From: Microbacterium sp. B35-30
Lineage (GTDB): Bacteria > Actinomycetota > Actinomycetes > Actinomycetales > Microbacteriaceae
Reading direction: 5' to 3'
Assembly: GCF_010634855.1 (NCBI RefSeq)
Contig: NZ_MWLQ01000035.1
Coordinates: 1-46,958 of the forward strand
Length of the DNA stretch: 46,958 bases
Position 1 is the first letter of the stretch. Each line of letters opens with the position of its first letter. The notes under the pieces are model-generated. The model ran no database searches. It saw only the letters and a list, made by a program, of their open reading frames with translations, and was not told the DNA's origin. Of the stretch, positions 29,291 through 37,066 are shown piece after piece. The position numbers and the translations under genes are program-made.

Positions 29291-30278
29291 TGTGACGCGC
29301 TCTCGGGTCGATGAATCCGTAGACGATGTCCATGATGAAGTTCGCCGCGAGCACCGCGACGGTGATCACGAGGAAGACGCCCTGCATGAGCGCGTAGTCG
29401 CTGTTCTGCACGGACTGGATCATGAGCTTGCCGATGCCGGGGTAGGTGAACACCTGCTCCATCACGATGGAGCCGGCCACGACGAAGCCGAGCGAGATGC
29501 TGAAGCCTGCGATCGACGGGATCGCGGCGTTGCGCGTCGCGTAGGTGCGGAGGATGCGCATCGGCTTCAGCCCCTTGGCCTCCGCCGTGACGATGTAGTC
29601 CTCGGACACCGTCGAGACCATCATGTTGCGCATCCCGAGCAGCCAGCCGCCGACCGAGCTCAGCACGATCGTCAGCGCCGGCAGGAAGCCGTGGTAGATC
29701 GCGCTGCCGATGAAGTCCCAGCTCCACTCCGGGCCGTTGGGGAACTCCCAGACGTCGTAGCCGCCGAAGATCGGGAAGATCCCGAGTGCGACGGAGAAGA
29801 TCGCCACCAGCACGAGCGCCAGCCAGAAGTACGGGATCGACTGCAGCACCGTGGTGAACGGCACCAGGTGATCGACCCAGGTGCCCCGCCGCCACCCCAC
29901 CCAGGCGCCGATGCCGACGCCGAGCACGAACGAGATGACGGTGGCGATCCCCACGAGGATGACCGTCCACGGCAGCGCCGCCGCGATCAGCTCGGTGACC
30001 GGCGTCGGGTACTTCGTGACCGAGACGCCCAGGTCGCCCTGGAGCATCCGGCCCCAGTACGCGACGTACTGCTCCCACATCGACGACGTGTCGCCGCCGA
30101 GGAGGGCCTTGATGTTTCGGACGGTCGTCTCATTGAGCTCGCCGCCCGCCCGCTGCATCTTCGCGAGGAGGATGTCGGCGGGGTCACCGGGCAGAAGCCT
30201 CGGCAGGAGGAAGTTGAGGGAGATCGTCGCCCACAGTGTCACCACGTAGAACGCGATCCGCCGCGCATAGAACTTCAT
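29283..30278 (-). CDS. ABC importer permease, DppB-like
   Basis: 331 residues, normal length for the family and without the insertion seen in the first importer's homologue. First helix RRIAFYVVTLWATISLNFLLPRL, LLPGDP motif, EDYIVTAEAKGLKPMRIL as the coupling loop, and MEQVFTYPGIGKLM near the C-terminus. The ATG at 30278 has GGAG about 10 nt upstream. Second gene of the operon, after the binding protein. Confidence 0.9.
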   Translation of the reverse strand: MKFYARRIAFYVVTLWATISLNFLLPRLLPGDPADILLAKMQRAGGELNETTVRNIKALLGGDTSSMWEQYVAYWGRMLQGDLGVSVTKYPTPVTELIAAALPWTVILVGIATVISFVLGVGIGAWVGWRRGTWVDHLVPFTTVLQSIPYFWLALVLVAIFSVALGIFPIFGGYDVWEFPNGPEWSWDFIGSAIYHGFLPALTIVLSSVGGWLLGMRNMMVSTVSEDYIVTAEAKGLKPMRILRTYATRNAAIPSIAGFSISLGFVVAGSIVMEQVFTYPGIGKLMIQSVQNSDYALMQGVFLVITVAVLAANFIMDIVYGFIDPRARHNV

Positions 30279-30321
30279 TGCGGCCTGCTCCTCCGTGCCG
30301 CGGCCTCTGCCCGGTTCTGCA

Positions 30322-31998
30322 TTACTTCACCGGCTCCAGGTGCTGGAGGACGTAGCCGGACGCGACCGAACCCCAGGCGGGCGGGAACGCGTACAGGTCC
30401 TCCTCGGTCGGCCAGCCCGTGAAGTCCTTCGTGTTGAAGAACGTCTGGGTGGCGTTGATGACCAGCGGGATGTAGGGCAGGTCGCGCACGATCTCGGCCT
30501 GGAGGGCGGCGTACGCCTCCTGCTTCAGTGCCTCGTCGTCGGTGGCGGCCGCCGCGGCGACGGCCTCGTTGACGACGGGGTTGTCGTAGCGGCTGAAGTT
30601 CCAGCGACCCGACGGGACCTCCTGGCCGACCTGCGACGTCGACTCACCCGCGAACCAGTCCTTGTAGATCTGGAACGGGTCGGCGACCGAGGTGCCGATG
30701 ACGCCGCCCATGATCAGCTGGTACTGACCGGTCTGGCGGGCGTCCGAGAACTCCTGCCACTGCACCGTCGAGGCGTTGACCTTGATGCCGGCCTCGGCGG
30801 CCTGCTCGCTGATGAGCTTCGCTGCGTCGTTGTAGTCGGTCCAGCCGTCGACCGAGAGGAGGCTGAGCTCGAGCGGGGCGCCGTCCTTCGCGTAGAAGCC
30901 GTCGCCGCCCTTCGCGTAACCGGCGGCCTCGAGGATCTCACCGGCGGCCGCGGCGTCGGGCGACTGAGGGCTGATCTCGTTGGCCGGGTCGCCGACCCAC
31001 TTCTGGTCGCGAGGCAGCAGCGCGAAGGTCGGCGAGATGTCGCCGGTCAGGCCGACGAAGGCCTTCTCCTTGATGGTGCCGCGGTCGATCGCGACGTTGA
31101 GCGCCTGGCGCACGGCGACGTCGGTCTGCGGGCCGGCGCAGCCGAGGTCGGCGTTGGCACACGTGTAGAGGACGGTGGGGTCCTGCGGCGTGTTCAGCAT
31201 GCTGATCACACCGTTGGAGGTGACCGAGTCCGGGTTGGGCACGAACATGCCGGTCCAGTCCAGCTCGCCCGCGGTCAGCAGATCCTGGGCCGACTGGTTG
31301 GCGTCGATGCCGATGTACTGCAGCTTCTTGATCGCGGGCACGCCCTCGTCGCGGAACTCCTCGTTGGCGACGACGGTGTAGGAGGCATCCGTCACGCTGT
31401 CGACCACGTACGGGCCGGTGCCGACCGGCTCCTCGTCGGTGAACGTCGTGTAGTCGTCGACCTCCGACCAGATGTGCTCGGGCAGCATCCAGGTGGTGCC
31501 GAGGATCTGGAACTCGTTGGTGAACTGCGGCGTCTCGTAGGTGAGCACGACGGTGCTCTCGTCCGTGGCCTCGGCCGAGATGAGGCCGTCGCGGTGGTTC
31601 GGCTCGTAGTTGAAGGTGAACGCGGCGTCGTCGGCGGTGAAGTCCTCACCGTCGTTCCACTTCACGCCCTCCTTGAGCTTCACCGTGATGACGGTGCCGT
31701 CCTCGTTGTACTCGAAGCTCTCGCCGAGCATGGGCGCGGGAGCGTCGTCGGCCGTCTTGTTGTAGAAGAACAGCGGCTCGTAGATCGGGCCGAGTGCGGC
31801 GTGCAGCACGCTCGGCGAGAACGGGTTGAAGTTGGCCTCGATCGGTGTCTGACTGCCGGCCCAGACCCGGAGGGTGCGCCCTTCGGACTCGCCGTTGTCG
31901 TCGCCGCCACCACCGGCGCAGCCCGACAGGCCGATGCCCAGGATCGCTGTCCCGGCCACGGCGATGAGCGCCGCTCGGCGCTTCGCGTTTCGAATCAT
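30322..31998 (-). CDS. ABC importer substrate-binding lipoprotein (SBP family 5)
   Basis: 558 residues. Lipoprotein signal MIRNAKRR plus hydrophobic core and lipobox IGLSGC (Cys27), then a Gly-Asp linker. The mature protein follows the family 5 fold (GVKWNDGEDFTADDAAFTF; QALNVAIDRGTIKEKAFVG). The opening WAGSQTPIEANFNPFSP and the neighbouring genes recall the family 5 proteins that bind cello- or other beta-oligosaccharides, so the substrate may be a sugar oligomer rather than a peptide; this is a guess. First gene of the operon 31998 to 26443. The upstream gap holds repeat and palindrome elements that look like an operator. Confidence 0.9.
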   Translation of the reverse strand: MIRNAKRRAALIAVAGTAILGIGLSGCAGGGGDDNGESEGRTLRVWAGSQTPIEANFNPFSPSVLHAALGPIYEPLFFYNKTADDAPAPMLGESFEYNEDGTVITVKLKEGVKWNDGEDFTADDAAFTFNYEPNHRDGLISAEATDESTVVLTYETPQFTNEFQILGTTWMLPEHIWSEVDDYTTFTDEEPVGTGPYVVDSVTDASYTVVANEEFRDEGVPAIKKLQYIGIDANQSAQDLLTAGELDWTGMFVPNPDSVTSNGVISMLNTPQDPTVLYTCANADLGCAGPQTDVAVRQALNVAIDRGTIKEKAFVGLTGDISPTFALLPRDQKWVGDPANEISPQSPDAAAAGEILEAAGYAKGGDGFYAKDGAPLELSLLSVDGWTDYNDAAKLISEQAAEAGIKVNASTVQWQEFSDARQTGQYQLIMGGVIGTSVADPFQIYKDWFAGESTSQVGQEVPSGRWNFSRYDNPVVNEAVAAAAATDDEALKQEAYAALQAEIVRDLPYIPLVINATQTFFNTKDFTGWPTEEDLYAFPPAWGSVASGYVLQHLEPVK

Positions 31999-32072
31999 CG
32001 TTGGTTCTTTCTCTCGTGCGGCATTGCAGGAAGGGAAGGTGCGCGGGCACCGGCATTCATTAAGTACTGAGC

Positions 32073-32106
32073 CCTAACAAATGTTTGGACGTAAACCTAA
32101 CAAACA
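32073..32106. promoter_or_regulatory. Repeat/palindrome operator candidate upstream of the second ABC importer
   Basis: CCTAACAAA occurs twice (32073-32081 and 32096-32104), 23 bp apart. CCTAACAAATGTTTGG (32073-32088) is a 16-bp imperfect palindrome (12 of 16 positions symmetric). TGTTTG (32082-32087) and CAAACA (32101-32106) form a further inverted pair. It lies 75-110 bp before the binding-protein start. The regulator is not in the window. Confidence 0.45.
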
Positions 32107-32204
32107 TTCCCTCCCGTTCGCACCCCTCAGCAGCCGCACGTACGTCACGTCTTGGCAACGGTTCCTTCGCGCGCGCCGCAGCCGAGGTGCGTTACGGCCG
32201 CGGT

Positions 32205-32233
32205 TTGGCTTCTGGTCGCAGTGACACTATGAT
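32205..32233 (+). promoter_or_regulatory. Promoter of the nrtR-nad operon
   Basis: TTGGCT (32205-32210), 17-bp spacer, TATGAT (32228-32233). This is the best sigma-70-type promoter in the window. The start should be near 32240, giving a leader of about 17 nt before the ATG at 32257. Confidence 0.65.
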
Positions 32234-32254
32234 CGATTCCGACAGTTAGAGTCA
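32222..32254. promoter_or_regulatory. Candidate NrtR operator over the nad promoter
   Basis: TGACACTA (32222-32229) and TAGAGTCA (32247-32254) form an inverted repeat, 7 of 8 positions complementary, with a 17-bp spacer. It brackets the -10 box and the expected transcription start. An autorepressed operon under NrtR would need a site here; that this is it is inference. Confidence 0.4.
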
Positions 32255-32256
32255 TC

Positions 32257-32976
32257 ATGACCAGAACAGCTTCCGAAGTCCCCGCCCCCGGCTCAGCCAC
32301 CGGCGCCGATGCGACGCGCGTCGCGGTGTCGACCGTGATCTTCACGCTCCGGCGCCTGCCCGGCAGCGACGCCGTCCGGGTGGTGCTTCCGCTCGTGCGG
32401 CGCACCCGGGATCCGCACGAGGGCCAGTGGGCGCTCCCCGGCGGCTGGCTCGATGCAGCCGAAGGCCTCGCCGCCGCGGCATCCCGCACCCTCGCTGAGA
32501 CGACCGGCCTCGCGCCGAGCTATCTGGAGCAGCTGTACGCCTTCGGCGCCGTCGACCGCTCCCCCACGCGTGTCGTCTCGATCGTGTACTGGGCGCTCCT
32601 GCGGGCCGACGAGATCACCGACGCCTCGGTCGAGAATGTCGCCTGGTTCGATGCGGCGACGCTCCCCCGCCTCGCCTTCGACCACAACGAGATCGTCGAG
32701 TACGCACTGTGGCGCCTGCGGAACAAGGTCGGCTACAGCCGCATCGCCCACGGCCTCCTCGCCGATGAGTTCACCCTCGCCGAACTGCGCGAGGTGTACG
32801 AGGCGATCCTCGACAGACGACTCGACCCGGCGAACTTCCGCCGCCAGGTCGAGAACTCCGGCACCCTCATCCCCACCGAGGGATTCCGCACCGGCAGCCA
32901 CCGCCCGGCGCGCCTGTACCGCTACAACAAGGACGTCGAGCTGGCCGACCGCGGCCCGCTCGACACCCGCGACTGA
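32257..32976 (+). CDS. nrtR: Nudix-related transcriptional regulator of NAD synthesis
   Basis: 239 residues. An N-terminal Nudix fold (about 20-150) is followed by a winged-helix DNA-binding domain (about 155-232, beginning YSRIAHGLLADEFTLAELREVY). The Nudix box is broken: where an active enzyme has REUXEE, this protein has RTLAET (in GWLDAAEGLAAAASRTLAET), so it should bind but not hydrolyse its ligand. NrtR family members sense ADP-ribose or related nucleotides and repress NAD genes. Its place as first gene of nadABC fits this role. No strong ribosome site; the leader is short. Confidence 0.88.
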   Translation: MTRTASEVPAPGSATGADATRVAVSTVIFTLRRLPGSDAVRVVLPLVRRTRDPHEGQWALPGGWLDAAEGLAAAASRTLAETTGLAPSYLEQLYAFGAVDRSPTRVVSIVYWALLRADEITDASVENVAWFDAATLPRLAFDHNEIVEYALWRLRNKVGYSRIAHGLLADEFTLAELREVYEAILDRRLDPANFRRQVENSGTLIPTEGFRTGSHRPARLYRYNKDVELADRGPLDTRD

Positions 32977-32999
32977 CCCATCCGAACGGAGCGCCCGAC

Positions 33000-34370
33000 A
33001 TGCCTGCCGTCAACATCACCCTCCAGCCGCCGCCCGCCACCACGGAGCGGACACCGACCGATGCGTCGGTGGATCACGCGATCCAGGCGATCATCGCGGG
33101 AGCGTCGACCGACGAGACCTGCAACACCGACCTGGCCGCCGGCCCGTGGGACTTCGACACGCGCCCCGGCTACGGGCCGGGCTCGTCGATGGGCGACGTC
33201 ATCCCCACCGGCTCCCCGCGCCAGGGAGAGCTGCCCCGCGAGTACCGCGAGGCGTCCGAGGCCGAGCTCGCCGACCGCGTCCGCGCCGCCAAGGCGACGC
33301 TCGGCGACCGGGTCGTGGTGCTCGGCCACTTCTACCAGCGCGAAGAGGTCGTCGTCCACGCCGACTACGTGGGCGACTCGTTCCAGCTCGCGAACGCGGC
33401 CCTCGAGCACCCCGATGCCGAAGCCATCGTGTTCTGCGGCGTGCACTTCATGGCCGAGACCGCCGATCTGCTGTCGCGCCCCGAGCAGGCCGTGATCCTG
33501 CCCAACCTCGCCGCCGGCTGCTCGATGGCCGACATGGCCGACATCGACCAGGTCGAGGACTGCTGGGAGCAGCTCGCCGAGGTCTACGGCGACATGGATG
33601 CCACGGATGCCGACGGCCTGGTGCCCGTCATCCCCGTCACGTACATGAACTCCTCGGCCGCGATCAAGGGCTTCGTCGGTCGCCACGGCGGCATCGTGTG
33701 CACGTCGTCGAACGCGCGGACCGTCCTCGAATGGGCATTCCAGCGCGGCCGCCGCGTGCTCTTCTTCCCCGACCAGCACCTCGGCCGCAACACGGCGAAG
33801 GCGATGGGCGTCCCCCTCGAGCAGATGCCCATGTGGAATCCGCGCAAGCACCTGGGCGGGGCATCCGTCGACGCGATCGAGAGCGCCCGCGTCATCCTCT
33901 GGCACGGGTTCTGCTCGGTGCACCGGCGCTTCTCGGTCGAGCAGATCGAGAAGGCGCGCGCCGAGCACCCCGGTGTGCGGGTCATCGTGCACCCCGAGTG
34001 CCCGATGGAGGTCGTGGACGCCGCCGACGAGGCCGGCTCGACCGACTACATCCGCAAGGCCATCGCCGGCGCGGCCGAGCCCACGACGTTCGCCATCGGC
34101 ACCGAGGTGAACCTCGTGCAGCGCCTCGCCGCCCAGTACCCGCAGCACGAGATCTTCTGCCTCGACCCCGTCGTGTGCCCCTGCTCGACGATGTACCGCA
34201 TCCACCCGGGATACCTCGCGTGGGTGCTCGAGGGGCTCGTGGCGGGCGAGGTGCGCAATCGCATCGAGGTGCCGCAGGACGTCGCCGATCCCGCCCGCCT
34301 GGCACTGGAGCGGATGCTGGCTGCCAAGCCGCCGGCAGCCCCCGCCGCCGCTTGGGAGAACGCGTCATGA
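33000..34370 (+). CDS. nadA: Quinolinate synthase A
   Basis: 456 residues. Condenses iminoaspartate with dihydroxyacetone phosphate to quinolinate, using a [4Fe-4S] cluster. Likely cluster cysteines are C146 (VFCGVHFMAE), C334 (HPECPMEV) and C393 (DPVVCPCS); extra cysteines C174 (AAGCSM) and C395 are nearby. The active-site stretch GHFYQREEVV follows an N-terminal extension of about 100 residues relative to short enterobacterial enzymes, usual in actinobacteria. The ATG at 33000 has GGAG 8-9 nt upstream. The stop overlaps nadB (ATGA). Confidence 0.95.
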   Translation: MPAVNITLQPPPATTERTPTDASVDHAIQAIIAGASTDETCNTDLAAGPWDFDTRPGYGPGSSMGDVIPTGSPRQGELPREYREASEAELADRVRAAKATLGDRVVVLGHFYQREEVVVHADYVGDSFQLANAALEHPDAEAIVFCGVHFMAETADLLSRPEQAVILPNLAAGCSMADMADIDQVEDCWEQLAEVYGDMDATDADGLVPVIPVTYMNSSAAIKGFVGRHGGIVCTSSNARTVLEWAFQRGRRVLFFPDQHLGRNTAKAMGVPLEQMPMWNPRKHLGGASVDAIESARVILWHGFCSVHRRFSVEQIEKARAEHPGVRVIVHPECPMEVVDAADEAGSTDYIRKAIAGAAEPTTFAIGTEVNLVQRLAAQYPQHEIFCLDPVVCPCSTMYRIHPGYLAWVLEGLVAGEVRNRIEVPQDVADPARLALERMLAAKPPAAPAAAWENAS

Positions 34371-36196
34371 CCGTGCCTGCGGCACAGCCGCGCGCGATCG
34401 TCGTCGGCTCGGGGATCGCCGGACTGCTGACCGCGCTGCACGCCGTCGAACACGGCTGCCGAGTGACGCTCGTCACCAAGGACGTGCTCGAGCACGCCAA
34501 CACCCGCTACGCGCAGGGCGGGATCGCCGGCGTCATGTTCGACGACGATCGGGCCCAGGACCACGTGCGCGACACGCTCGTCGCGGGCGCCGGGCACAGC
34601 GATCCCGACGCGGTGCGGGTGCTCGTCGACGAGGGCCCGGCCCGCATCCGCGAGCTCATCGCCCTCGGCGTCGCCTTCGACCGCGACGCCGCCGGCGGGC
34701 TCGTGAAGGGTCTCGAGGCCGCGCACTCGTATCCGCGGATCCTGCACGCGGGCGGCGACGCCACCGGCACGGCGATCGAGAAGGCGCTGGTCGCCGGGCT
34801 GCGCGCGAGCGACGTCACCGTGATCGAGCATGCCTTCCTGGTCGGCCTGGTGCTCGACGAGGTCGCCGCGCCCACCGCGGGCGCGCGACGGGTCACCGGG
34901 GTGGAGCTGCTGATCGGTGAGACGGGTGCCGGCCCCGGCCGCCGCGACACCCTCGAGGCCGACGCGGTCGTGCTTGCCACGGGCGGCGCCGGCGAGCTGT
35001 ACGCCCACTCGACCAATCCCCAGGTGGCCACGGGCGACGGCATCGCCGCGGCGATCCGCGCCGGAGCCGACGTCGCCGACCTCGAGTTCTTCCAGTTCCA
35101 CCCGACGGTACTGGAAGGCAAGGCCGACGCCGCCGGGCTGGAAGGCAAGGCTGACGCCGCCGGGCTGGAAGGCAAGGCTGACGCCGCCGGGCTGGCGGTG
35201 GGCGGTTCCTTCCTGGTGTCGGAGGCGGTGCGCGGCGAGGGCGCGACGCTGGTCGACGAGCACGGGCGACGGTTCGTCTTCGACGCCCACCCCGACGGCG
35301 AGCTGGCGCCCCGCGACGTCGTCGCCCGGGCGATCGCGGCGCAGATGGAGGCTCAGGGCGGACGCCCGGTGCTCCTCGACGCGACGCGCATCCACTCCTC
35401 AGACGCCGACGAGCGCGCGGCGTTCCTCGCGCGGCGCTTCCCGACGATCGACCGCGCCGTGCGCGAACGGGGTCTCGATTGGGCGCGCGAGCCGATCCCG
35501 GTGACGCCGGCCGCCCACTACCTGATGGGCGGTGTCGCCACCGACCTGTTCGGCCGCACCTCCCTGCCGGGCCTCTACGCCGTGGGTGAGGTCGCCCGCA
35601 CCGGCGTGCACGGAGCGAACCGACTCGCGTCGAACTCGCTGCTCGAGGGCGCCGTGTTCGGCGCGCGTGCCGGCGATGCGATCGCCGCCGACGCGGCATC
35701 CGGTTCCTGGCCCGCCTTCGCGGGCCAGGGCGCGTCCATCTCCGCGGGCATCCGCTCCGCCGGCTCCGCGGCATTCGCGCACGACGCGCTCGCACCGACC
35801 CCGCGCGCGTTCTCGCGGCGAGCGCTGCAGGAGCTCATGTGGGAGCACGCGGGACTCGTGCGCGACGAGGAGGGACTCGGGCACGCGGCATCCGTGATCG
35901 CCCAGTGGCGCGAGCAGCTGCGGACTCCGGTCACCGAGCACGGGTACGAGGATGAGAATCTGCTGCTCGTCGCGGCGGAGGTCGTCGCCGCGGCCCGCGC
36001 CCGCCGAGAGTCCGTCGGCGCGCACTTCCGGGCCGACGCACCGGTCGAGGATTCCGCTCTCGCCCCCGCCCGCAGAACTCCACGGATCGACGCGCCAGCC
36101 CGCCTCCGGGCCGCGGGCGCTGCCGATCGGGGCCAGGATCTGTGGAGTTCTGCAGATACACCGGCGCCCGCCGTCGAGGAGGCGGTCGCATGCTGA
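34367..36196 (+). CDS. nadB: L-aspartate oxidase, with internal tandem repeat and extended tail
   Basis: 609 residues. FAD enzyme that oxidises aspartate to iminoaspartate for NadA. Dinucleotide site VVGSGIAGLLTALHA (about 12-26), TRYAQGGIAG, FFQFHPTVL (active-site His), FLVSEAVRGEGA, the HYLMGGVATD stretch, and GVHGANRLASNSLLEG near 430. Two oddities: residues 249-275 are three copies of LEGKADAAG, encoded by a perfect or near-perfect 27-bp tandem repeat, inserted between FHPTVL and the SEAVRGEGA segment; and the last 45 residues lie beyond the usual end and are encoded by DNA with a 20-bp inverted repeat. The ATG at 34367 has GGGAGAA upstream and overlaps the nadA stop. The enzyme is otherwise complete, so it is probably functional. 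Confidence 0.93.
   Translation: MTVPAAQPRAIVVGSGIAGLLTALHAVEHGCRVTLVTKDVLEHANTRYAQGGIAGVMFDDDRAQDHVRDTLVAGAGHSDPDAVRVLVDEGPARIRELIALGVAFDRDAAGGLVKGLEAAHSYPRILHAGGDATGTAIEKALVAGLRASDVTVIEHAFLVGLVLDEVAAPTAGARRVTGVELLIGETGAGPGRRDTLEADAVVLATGGAGELYAHSTNPQVATGDGIAAAIRAGADVADLEFFQFHPTVLEGKADAAGLEGKADAAGLEGKADAAGLAVGGSFLVSEAVRGEGATLVDEHGRRFVFDAHPDGELAPRDVVARAIAAQMEAQGGRPVLLDATRIHSSDADERAAFLARRFPTIDRAVRERGLDWAREPIPVTPAAHYLMGGVATDLFGRTSLPGLYAVGEVARTGVHGANRLASNSLLEGAVFGARAGDAIAADAASGSWPAFAGQGASISAGIRSAGSAAFAHDALAPTPRAFSRRALQELMWEHAGLVRDEEGLGHAASVIAQWREQLRTPVTEHGYEDENLLLVAAEVVAAARARRESVGAHFRADAPVEDSALAPARRTPRIDAPARLRAAGAADRGQDLWSSADTPAPAVEEAVAC
35111..35191 (+). repeat. 27-bp tandem repeat, three copies, in frame within nadB
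   Basis: Copies at 35111-35137, 35138-35164 and 35165-35191. Copies 2 and 3 are identical; copy 1 differs by one base (GCC against GCT, both Ala). Each copy encodes LEGKADAAG. The silent single difference suggests recent expansion by slippage or recombination. Confidence 0.95.
36070..36154. repeat. 20-bp imperfect inverted repeat in the nadB 3' end
   Basis: Left arm 36070-36089 and right arm 36135-36154 are complementary at 17 of 20 positions, with a perfect 12-bp core GCAGAACTCCAC (36072-36083) and GTGGAGTTCTGC (36142-36153). 45 bp separate the arms. It lies inside the poorly conserved tail of nadB, just before the nadC ribosome site. Confidence 0.75.
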
Positions 36197-37047
36197 CCCG
36201 GGCCGTGATCGACCGCGCGGTCGCCGCCGCCCTCGAAGAGGACGCACCCTGGGGCGACCTCACGAGCGAGACGCTGATCGCCGAGAACGCCGTCGCGCGC
36301 GCCGATCTGGTGGCCCGGGAGCGCGGCGTCTTCTCGGGCGGCGAGGTGTTCGCGGCCGCGTTCCGGCTCACCGATCCGGCGATCGACGTCGAGCTCCTCG
36401 TCGAGGACGGCGAGTGGTTCGAACCCGGCGCCGTGCTGGCCGTCGTGACCGGGTCGGCGCGAGGCGTGCTGACGGCCGAGCGCATCGGACTCAACTTCGT
36501 GCAGCGGATGTCGGGCATCGCGACGCTCACCGGCGCCTACGTCGCCGAGGTCGCCCACACCCGCGCTCGCATCGCCGACACGCGCAAGACGACGCCGGGG
36601 CTGCGCGCCTTCGAGCGCAAGGCGGTGCGCGACGGCGGAGGCCGCAACCACCGCCACTCGCTGTCGGACGCCGTCATGGCGAAGGACAACCACCTCGCGG
36701 TGCTCGCGCACAAGGGCGTCTCCCCCACGGCAGCGCTCCTCGCCGCGAAGGACCTCCTCCCCCACACCACGCACATCGAGGTCGAGGTCGACCGGCTGGA
36801 GCAGATCGAGCCCGTGCTGGCCGCCGGCATCGGCACGATCATGCTCGACAACTTCTCGCTCGACGAGCTGCGCGCGGGCGTCGACCAGATCGCCGGCAGG
36901 GCGACGGTCGAGGCATCCGGCGGCGTGTCCCTCGACACGGTGCGCGCGATCGCTGAGACCGGCGTGGACGTCATCTCGGTCGGCGCCCTCACCCACTCCG
37001 CACGCGCGCTCGATCTGGGGCTCGATGTGCGGATCGACGCCCCCTGA
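36190..37047 (+). CDS. nadC: Nicotinate-nucleotide pyrophosphorylase (quinolinate phosphoribosyltransferase)
   Basis: 285 residues. Converts quinolinate and PRPP to nicotinate mononucleotide, CO2 and pyrophosphate. Family signatures: EDAPWGDLTSE near the N-terminus, LNFVQRMSGIAT, TRKTTPGLRAFERKAV, GGGRNHRHSLSDAVMAKDNH, and the C-terminal MLDNFS and SGGVSLDTVRAIAETGVDVISVG barrel strands. The ATG at 36190 has GAGGAGG 7-8 nt upstream and overlaps the nadB stop by 7 nt. Confidence 0.95.
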   Translation: MLTRAVIDRAVAAALEEDAPWGDLTSETLIAENAVARADLVARERGVFSGGEVFAAAFRLTDPAIDVELLVEDGEWFEPGAVLAVVTGSARGVLTAERIGLNFVQRMSGIATLTGAYVAEVAHTRARIADTRKTTPGLRAFERKAVRDGGGRNHRHSLSDAVMAKDNHLAVLAHKGVSPTAALLAAKDLLPHTTHIEVEVDRLEQIEPVLAAGIGTIMLDNFSLDELRAGVDQIAGRATVEASGGVSLDTVRAIAETGVDVISVGALTHSARALDLGLDVRIDAP

Positions 37048-37066
37048 ACCAAGGGAGCCGCAGCCG

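Noticed and set aside
30295..32070. Long open frame of 591 codons opposite the second binding-protein gene
   Set aside because: Same artefact; the lipoprotein on the other strand has lipobox and family 5 motifs.
34046..35395. Minus-strand frame of 449 codons across nadA/nadB
   Set aside because: Antisense shadow; it also contains the nadB repeat in another frame, which explains its repeated residues.
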